DNA from: Desulfobacteraceae bacterium | GTDB lineage: Bacteria; Desulfobacterota; DSM-4660; Desulfatiglandales; Desulfatiglandaceae | DNA length: 5,330 nt | Direction of reading: 5' to 3' | Assembly: GCA_011042035.1 (NCBI GenBank) | Contig: DQZA01000093.1 | Location: forward strand, 1 to 5,330 | Part shown: positions 1 through 5,330 of the stretch, piece after piece | How positions within the stretch are numbered: the stretch's first letter is position 1 | How the letters are laid out: each line of letters starts with the position of its first letter | The notes under the pieces: model-generated | Told to the model about the DNA's origin: nothing | What the model saw: only the letters and a program-made list of their open reading frames with translations | Database searches by the model: none | Made by a program: the position numbers and the translations under genes

Positions 1-3000
1 AGCCCACAGCCCTTGCAAAGCACCGGATTCACCTCTGCCTTGCCAGCATTTGGGCCTTCCTCGATAAAGGAAGGTGCATTGTACGGGCATATGGCCACGC
101 AAACACCACAACTGCTACAAAAGGCCGGGTTCACATAGGCAACGGTACCGCTCACAAAGATTTTCTTTCTTGCAAGCAGAGTAACCGCCCTCGAAACTGC
201 CGCCTGGGCCTGGGCCACGGATTCGTCCACCGGCTTGGGATAATGGGCCAACCCGCACAAGAAGACACCGTCTGTTGCAAACTCTGATGGTGCAAGCTTG
301 GGATGCGATTCAACAAAGAAACCATCCTCATTGAGAGGCACCTTAAAAAACTGGGCCAATTTCTCATCATTATAAGGGACAATGGCCGTAGCCAGGACCA
401 ATAAATCGGCTTCTAATTTGAGAGGTCTTTGAAGTACATGATCAACAACATCGATCTCAAGGACCCCATCAGATGACTTAACTTCGGGCTTTTGATCCAC
501 CGAGTATCTAACAAAGATTACCCCGGCCTCCCTGGCCTTTCTGTAAAGTATCTCGCGCTCGCCATAGGTCCTGATATCACGGTACAAGACATATATGTCC
601 ATATTTGGATTCAGTTCCTTGAGATGCAATGCACTTTCCATTGTGTGCGTGCAGCAAACCCTCGAACAATAGGGCCGATCAGGCTCTCTGGAGCCCACGC
701 ACTGGATAAATACGGCGGTATTAATACCCTTGAGACCTTCCTCTTTATTAATAAACTTCTCATCCAACTCCAGATGAGTGAGTACCCGTGGGTCCTTACC
801 ATACAGGTATTCTTCAGGTTTATACTCATATGCCCCCGTAGCCAATATGGCCACACCGTGCTCCAGCACCTCTTCCTTTCCATTGCTTGAGAGGGTGGTC
901 TTAAAGTTGCCCACAAAGCCATCAACGTTTTTTATTTCGGTATTGACTCTTATGTCGATATTATTGTCCTTCTCTACCGAACTGATAAGATCCGAAAGTT
1001 TTTCCTGGACGTTCTCTCCCTTCCATGTCTTGTATAGAGACCTCGCTTGTCCACCCAATGCAGAGTCCCTTTCCACAATGGTTACAAGATATCCTTGCTG
1101 AGAAAGGGTCTTGGCCGAAACAAGGCCAGAAATTCCTCCCCCAATGACCATGGCCCGTTGATTAATATCCAGGGGAGTCTCTTGCAGCGGCTCGAGCAAA
1201 GACACCTTGGCTACAGCCATACGAACCAGATCCTTCGCCTTTTCAGTGGCCGCCTCTGGTTCGTCCTTGTGCACCCAGGAATCCTGGTTGCGTATGTTCG
1301 TCATCTCAAAAAGATACTTATTCAAACCCGCTTCGGCCAAGGTCTCCTGAAACAGGGGTTCATGGGTCTTGGGTGTGCAAGCTGCTACCACAATCCGGTT
1401 CAAATTATTGTCCTTTATGGCCTGTGCAATGGCTTCCTGTGTATCCTGGGAGCAGGTGTATAGGTTGTCTGTTACATATTCCACATATGGTAGTGTTTTG
1501 GCATATTCAGCCACCTCTTCCACGTTTACAACCCCAGCAATATTAATGCCACATTTGCAAACAAATACACCGATCCTTGGCCTCTCCCCTGCGATGTTTC
1601 TTTCTTGAGGTAATATTTTTTCCTTTGTAAGGCTGTTCCTCGCCTCACTCAACATAGCACCCGCACAGGCTGCTGCAGAGCTTGCCTCAACAACAGATTG
1701 GGGAATATCCTTTGGCCCCTGAAACGCACCGCATACATAAACTCCCTCGCGATTGGTTGCTACAGGCTCAAAGGACTTTGTTTGGCAAAATTGGGCCTCA
1801 GTTAGCTCAATACCCAGTTTGTCGGCAAGCTCCATGACTTCAGGGGATGTTTCTAAGCCCACTGACAAGACCACTAGATCAAATACCTCGGATCTTAGCT
1901 CGCCGTTTTCGTTTGCATAGGTGATAACCAGGTTTCCATCATCAGCCGGATCAATAGTGTGAACTCTTGATCTGATAAAGCGAATACCGTGTTTGTCTTT
2001 TGCGTCATTGTAATAACGCTCAAAGTCTTTGCCGTGGGTTCGCATGTCCATGTAAAAGATGGCACAGTCCAGATCCTCTCCTGCGTGCTCTTTGGCAATA
2101 ACAGCCTCTTTGATGGCATACATACAGCATACAGAGGAACAATAAGCATGGTCACAACGGTTGATGTCTCTTGACCCTATGCACTGGAGCCATGCTATTT
2201 TCTTGGGTTCCTTGTGGTCCAAGAGCCTTACAAGATGTCCCATGGTAGGGCCAGAGGCAGAAAGAATCCTCTCAAACTCCATTGCCGTGATCACATTGGG
2301 GTGCTGGGCATAGTTATAGGTGTCAAACTTGGAAGGATCAAGTGCTTGAAAACCAGGGGCTAATATGATGGACCCCACATCCAAGACAACATTTTCTGAT
2401 TTTTGGGCGTGAGTCTCAAGAGTGACCGCTCCTGCACCGCATGCCTTCACACACTGATAACACTCACAGCAATAACCGCAATTAAGGCATCTAGAGGCCT
2501 CATTTTTACCCGTTTCCTCATCAAAACCCTGCTCAACCTCCACAAAACTCCCTTTCCTTTTCTCTGGAGGCAGCTCAGGCATCTGAGCCCTCCTTTTGAC
2601 ACTCTCACCCTTTGGTATCGGCCTATAGACAGGATTTTCGACGGTCGTAGGCTCGCGGCCTTCTCTCATATCCCTCCCATCCAGGTACCGATATATGGAC
2701 TCAGCCGCCTCTCTTCCCGCTGCTATTGCCCCTATAGCCACCCAGGGACCTGTCTGTACATCACCGCCCGCAAACACGCCTTCGCGTCCGGTTTCATAGG
2801 TAATGGGGTCAACCTGGATAGTCCCCCACTTAGTCATATCCAGGCCAACAACGTCTTCTAAGGCTGTTAAATCTGGCCTCTGGCCGATAGCGGCTATTAC
2901 CTGGTCAACCTCCATGTCATATTCGGTTCCGGGAATGGGAATCGGCCTTCTCCTTCCAGAGCTATCCGGCTCGCCAAGCTCCATTCTTATGCAGCGAAGC

Positions 3001-4349
3001 CCTGCAACCTCTCCTTCTCTTGTGATTATTTCCTGCGGGGCGGAAAGATATACTATCTTGACCCCTTCTGCTTCAGCGGCCTGTATCTCCTCTTCCCATG
3101 CCGGCATTTCAGCCCTGGTCCTGCGATATACGATTGTCACCTCTTCAGCACCCAGGCGCACCGCAGATCTGGCCACATCAATGGCCACATTACCGCCACC
3201 AATGACGGCCATTCTTCTTCCCACCCGGGCCTTGCCAGTAAGATTAACCTCCCTCAAAAAATCTACACCCTGCCTCACACCCTCTGCCTTCTCCCCTGGC
3301 ACCCCTAGATTAATCCCTCTATGGGCGCCCAGGGCCAGATATACGGCCTTGTAACCTTTCTCAAAAAGGTCATCGATTGTAAGATCAGGGCCAATAGGAG
3401 TATTCGTCTTTATTTCCACGCCCAAATTCGTAATAATTTCAATTTCGTTATCCAGCACGTCCCTCGGGAGCCGATGAGCTGGTATACCTACCCGGAGCAT
3501 ACCTCCCGCCTCAGGAAGGGCCTCAAATATCGTGGACTTGATACCCCTTCTTGCTAGGTGATATGCGGCAGAAAGCCCAGCCGGACCCGAGCCTATGATG
3601 GCCACCTTCTCTCCTCTCTCAGACAGACATGATATTTCAATATCTCTGGGATCATACATATCCGCGGCCAGGCGCTTTAAGTCCCTTATGGCTATGGGGT
3701 CATCTACCTCTGCCCTACGACACGCATCTTCGCAGCCGTGTGGACATATTCGACCAATCACGCCCGGAAGGGGAAGATCTTCCATGATAATCTCGAGGGC
3801 TTCTTTGTATTTGCCCTCCTTGACCATCTGGACATACCCCTGCACGTTGAGCCCGGCAGGGCATGCCAACCGGCATGGGGCCTTATCAGACTTTTGTATT
3901 GTGAACGCCCCAGGAATGGCCTGGGCATATTTCTTGTACGTTGCCTTCCTGGTTGCAAGGCCTTGGTCGTATTCGCTGGGCAATACCACAGGACATACAG
4001 CAGCGCAATCACCGCAGCCAGTACACTTGTCAAGGTCTATGTATCTAGGGTTTTTCCGCAGCGTTACCTTGAACCGACCAGGGGAGCCCTCAACCCTTAA
4101 TATTTCGGAACATGTGATAAGATCGATATTTAGATGCCGGCCGACCTCGACCAGTTTGGGCGAGATAATTCACATGGCACAGTCATTGGTGGGAAAGGTC
4201 TTGTCCAGCTCGCTCATCACCCCGCCAATGGCGGAAGATTTTTCAACGAGATGAACCAGATATCCAGAATCAGCCAGGTCAAGAGAGGCCTGCATACCAG
4301 CAATTCCTCCGCCTATAACCATGACAGATCCCACGGGTTTGTCAGGCAT
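1..4349 (-). CDS. hdrA: Large HdrA-family (HdrL-like) selenoprotein with inserted GltD-like NAD(P)H module, 3' end outside window
   Basis: Probable cytoplasmic FAD/iron-sulfur electron-transfer protein related to heterodisulfide reductase subunit A, whose FAD is the electron-bifurcating centre in methanogen Hdr complexes. The frame has 1449 readable codons and one internal stop, UGA at codon 60, read as selenocysteine. Order seen: FAD fold GGGIAG (13-18) with E36; TFPTNDCAM-Sec (51-60); 4Fe-4S loop C109/C112/C115/C119; GltD-like module (about 155-565) with C159, C163, C202, C206, C210, FAD motif GSGPAG (253-258), NAD(P) motif GGGNVA (384-389), YRR (408-410) and GVFAGGD (524-530); cluster motif C621-C637; HdrA core with C723, C732, C737, C741, C742; second HdrA with CKC (931-933), C966, C991, GGGISG (1070-1075), C1217, C1228, C1232, C1233; ferredoxin C1411/C1414/C1417/C1421 and the start of another at C1445/C1448. 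The start ATG has a GAGGAG site 6 nt upstream. Ordinary HdrA is about 650 residues; large fusions in sulfate reducers have been called HdrL. Substrate and partners are not visible. Confidence 0.95.
4137..4172 (-). promoter_or_regulatory. Putative bacterial SECIS element
   Basis: After the UGA the mRNA has 15 nt, then a stem CUGGUC / GGCCGG with all six positions paired (four Watson-Crick, two G-U) around the loop GAGGUC, at plus positions 4137-4154. The apical loop begins 22 nt after the UGA, within the spacing usual for bacterial SECIS elements. It starts with G and contains GGUC, as in the GGUCU loop of the E. coli fdhF element that binds SelB. The stem-loop overlaps the conserved LVEVGR codons, so part of the sequence is fixed by the protein. 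No energy calculation was made. Confidence 0.65.
4170..4172 (-). other. In-frame UGA read as selenocysteine (codon 60)
   Basis: The plus-strand TCA is a UGA in the HdrA frame. Codons before it spell TFPTNDCAM and codons after it spell IISPKLVEVGRH, both strongly HdrA-like. Known HdrA proteins have the pattern TFPT-x-DC-x-x-C-I-x-S/TPK-x-VEVGRH, so UGA exactly replaces the second Cys of the DCxxC pair. Sec at this kind of site is established for HdrA of some methanogens, and HdrA selenoproteins have been reported in deltaproteobacteria. Both sides stay in the same frame and no other stop occurs in the 1449 codons, which argues against gene decay. The remaining doubt is a sequencing error (TGC or TGT to TGA). 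Confidence 0.9.
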
Positions 4350-4355
4350 AGCAAT

Positions 4356-4361
4356 CTCCTC
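4356..4361 (-). promoter_or_regulatory. Ribosome binding site of the HdrA-like gene
   Basis: On the minus strand GAGGAG lies 6 nt before the ATG at 4349-4347, a near-ideal Shine-Dalgarno sequence and spacing. It fixes the start upstream of the UGA codon, so translation has to cross the UGA to make the large protein. This supports selenocysteine over a downstream start. Confidence 0.8.
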
Positions 4362-4402
4362 ATATCAAAGTTTAAGTTGATGATTCAGTTAGGAGTGTGT
4401 TT

Positions 4403-4432
4403 TTTATATTTTTTTAATAGTCGAATTGTCAA
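4403..4432 (-). promoter_or_regulatory. Sigma70-type promoter for the HdrA-like gene
   Basis: The minus strand has a perfect -35 hexamer TTGACA (4432-4427), an 18-nt A/T-rich spacer and a -10 hexamer TATAAA (4408-4403). Transcription would begin near 4396 and leave a leader of about 47 nt before the ATG. The surrounding A/T-richness lowers certainty about the exact -10. No sigma54 -24/-12 element with correct spacing was found on this strand upstream of the gene. Confidence 0.6.
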
Positions 4433-4628
4433 CCAAAAACAAAGTCTACCCATTTCTCATATTGCGCCTGTAGAAAAACACGCCCTTTTCCGTTAGTCCC
4501 GCTCCTACTTGCCTTTTGATCCGGCCCGAACCGCAATGACAACCTTGGTTTCCCTCATTGTGTCACCATAGCATCACCAAGGGCGATATTGTTTATATTC
4601 CTTATGTATCTACGTGTTATAGATAGCT

Positions 4629-4659
4629 TGGGCAGTCGCTTGAAATGGCAGACTGCCCA
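4629..4659. repeat. Perfect 9-bp inverted repeat, possible operator
   Basis: TGGGCAGTC (4629-4637) and GACTGCCCA (4651-4659) are exact reverse complements separated by 13 nt. The repeat lies about 93 nt before the PAS gene start. It has no following T-run, so it does not look like an intrinsic terminator. It could be the binding site of a dimeric regulator between two divergent genes, or a hairpin in the leader of the PAS gene. No known consensus was recognised. Confidence 0.45.
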
Positions 4660-4751
4660 TGATAGTATCTTAGAAACTTTAAGCGGCCCGGCTGGAGGGA
4701 ACCTTGGCTTTTTTGGGTTCAGATTCCTAAAGCAAAATTTGGGATATATCT

Positions 4752-5330
4752 ATGAATAGCAAAAAAGAAGACATAATTAATATAGGTATCGTGGGAGGTG
4801 GTTCTCTTGTTCGAGACGTCCTTGAGAAGACCTATTCCAATTATCACAAAAAGGAAGTAAGGGCCAAGATTATCGCCGTCGCCGACAAAGATCCTTCAAG
4901 CCCCGGGATTAAAAAGGCCAAAGAACTGGGCCTAAAAGTAACCCAGGATTATCATGACTTTTTTCTCCCTGAGTCTCCCATAAACCTCATTATGGTGCTT
5001 ACTCCTGAGCAGGAAATCTTTGACGATATCTTAGCAGCAAAGCCCGATCATATTAGGATTCTTGCCTATCACGTCTTTGATACCTTCTGGCGAGCATCTA
5101 GTCTTGATGAAAGAAGGCTCAGAAACCAAAAAGAAGAATTCGAGACTATTTTTAATGCGATACAGGACGTCATTGTAGTAATCACACCCGACAGAGAAAT
5201 TCTAGAGGTCAATAAGGCATTTTTGAAGACCATGGGGTACAGCCGAGAACAGGTCGTAGGCCGAAAATGCCATGATGTTTTTCAAAATCTCCCCGAGCCT
5301 TGCAATAGAGGCGACTTCATGTGTCCTTTG
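4752..5330 (+). CDS. Rossmann-like plus PAS domain signalling protein, 3' end outside window
   Basis: The first 193 residues are visible and open to the window edge. Residues 8-105 resemble an NAD(P)-binding Rossmann fold: the strand NIGIVGGGSLV (10-20) has a glycine-rich loop, and a second strand IIAVADKDP is followed by an acidic/polar turn as in Gfo/Idh-type folds. A charged, probably helical linker (about 115-130, DERRLRNQKEEFE) leads into a PAS domain from about F130, with the typical DVIVVITPDREILEVNKAF and GYSREQVVGRKCHDVF patterns. C173, C184 and C191 lie in a C-x10-C-x6-C arrangement ending in CPL, a pattern frequent in PAS domains of anaerobic sensor kinases. The start ATG has a weak GGGA 7 nt upstream, and an in-frame TAA at 4728-4730 excludes starts further upstream. 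The output domain (histidine kinase, sigma54 activator or other) is outside the window. Its divergent placement suggests a regulator of the HdrA-like gene, which is inference. Confidence 0.88.
   Translation, partial: MNSKKEDIINIGIVGGGSLVRDVLEKTYSNYHKKEVRAKIIAVADKDPSSPGIKKAKELGLKVTQDYHDFFLPESPINLIMVLTPEQEIFDDILAAKPDHIRILAYHVFDTFWRASSLDERRLRNQKEEFETIFNAIQDVIVVITPDREILEVNKAFLKTMGYSREQVVGRKCHDVFQNLPEPCNRGDFMCPL

Larger units (their letters stand above)
4350..4751. other. Divergent intergenic region, no gene seen
   Basis: These 402 bases separate the two divergent start codons. The half next to the HdrA-like gene is A/T-rich and holds that gene's promoter and ribosome binding site. The half next to the PAS gene contains an inverted repeat and no clear -35/-10 pair on the plus strand. 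No tRNA, riboswitch, terminator with a U-tract or credible small ORF was recognised. Confidence 0.6.

Noticed and set aside
2803..3354. 183-residue plus-strand open frame
   Set aside because: It is antisense to the GltD-like module with low-complexity composition, a shadow of the real gene.
3758..4033. 91-residue minus-strand open frame
   Set aside because: It is a different frame of the same strand, overlapping the ferredoxin loop and the start of the GltD-like module, where the main frame is clearly coding.
4144..4166. Alternative hairpin AUCUCG / CGAGGU closer to the UGA
   Set aside because: It is mutually exclusive with the CUGGUC/GGCCGG stem, and its loop lacks the G at the start expected of a bacterial SECIS.
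3595..4254. 219-residue plus-strand open frame
   Set aside because: It lies antisense to the HdrA-like gene, whose every codon here matches conserved family motifs. The plus frame gives a Ser/Pro/Ala-rich product with no recognisable domain or good ribosome binding site.
4170..4349. Reading the first 59 codons as a small separate gene or a pseudogene fragment
   Set aside because: The UGA sits at a known Cys/Sec position, the frame continues without a shift, and both sides belong to one domain.
4134..4496. 120-residue plus-strand open frame crossing the HdrA start and promoter
   Set aside because: It is antisense to the selenocysteine region and to the HdrA-like gene's promoter, with no family resemblance.
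4642..4662. Possible sigma54 -24/-12 element (TGGCA followed by GC)
   Set aside because: The distance between GG and the following GC is wrong for sigma54; the bases belong to the inverted repeat.
4694..4706. GGAGGG followed by TTG as an earlier start for the PAS gene
   Set aside because: The TTG at 4704 is in the same frame but meets a TAA at 4728-4730 before the ATG at 4752.
4541..4707. AACCTTGG occurring twice (4541-4548, 4700-4707) and a 7-bp TTCCCTC/GAGGGAA complement
   Set aside because: Both are too short and too far apart to distinguish from chance.

Overview
The window carries two divergently transcribed genes, both running off its edges, separated by a 402-base intergenic region. 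The gene content suggests a strictly anaerobic, selenocysteine-using bacterium of the Desulfobacterota (sulfate reducer or syntroph). The reasons are a very large HdrA-type flavin/iron-sulfur protein with a fused GltD-like NAD(P)H module, and a PAS protein of a style common in that group. The taxonomic call is inference; no rRNA or other marker is present.

Positions 1-4349, minus strand. A single reading frame encodes at least 1449 residues, with its 3' end beyond position 1. It is a heterodisulfide-reductase subunit A relative of the large (HdrL-like) kind. The order is: first HdrA flavin fold, one 4Fe-4S ferredoxin loop, an inserted GltD/NADPH-oxidoreductase module, a Cys-rich cluster motif, the second half of the first HdrA core, and then a second, nearly complete HdrA with its own N-terminal CxC domain, FAD fold and C-terminal ferredoxin. 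The frame contains exactly one stop codon, UGA at codon 60. It falls where HdrA proteins have the second Cys of a conserved DCxxC motif, so it is best read as selenocysteine. A 6-bp stem with a GAGGUC apical loop begins 16 nt after the UGA, as expected for a bacterial SECIS element. An ORF caller that treats UGA as a stop would cut off the first 59 codons or call the gene broken.

Positions 4350-4751, intergenic. This holds a good ribosome binding site and a sigma70-type promoter (TTGACA-18-TATAAA) for the HdrA gene. Nearer the other gene there is a 9-bp perfect inverted repeat that could be an operator.

Positions 4752-5330, plus strand. This is the first 193 residues of a probable signalling protein: an N-terminal Rossmann-like domain, a short helical linker and a PAS domain with three cysteines. 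Its position suggests, but does not prove, that it senses redox or metabolite state and controls the neighbouring electron-transfer genes. Working model (inference): the HdrA-like protein moves electrons among NAD(P)H, ferredoxin and a disulfide or other acceptor by flavin-based bifurcation or confurcation, and its partner subunits lie beyond position 1.
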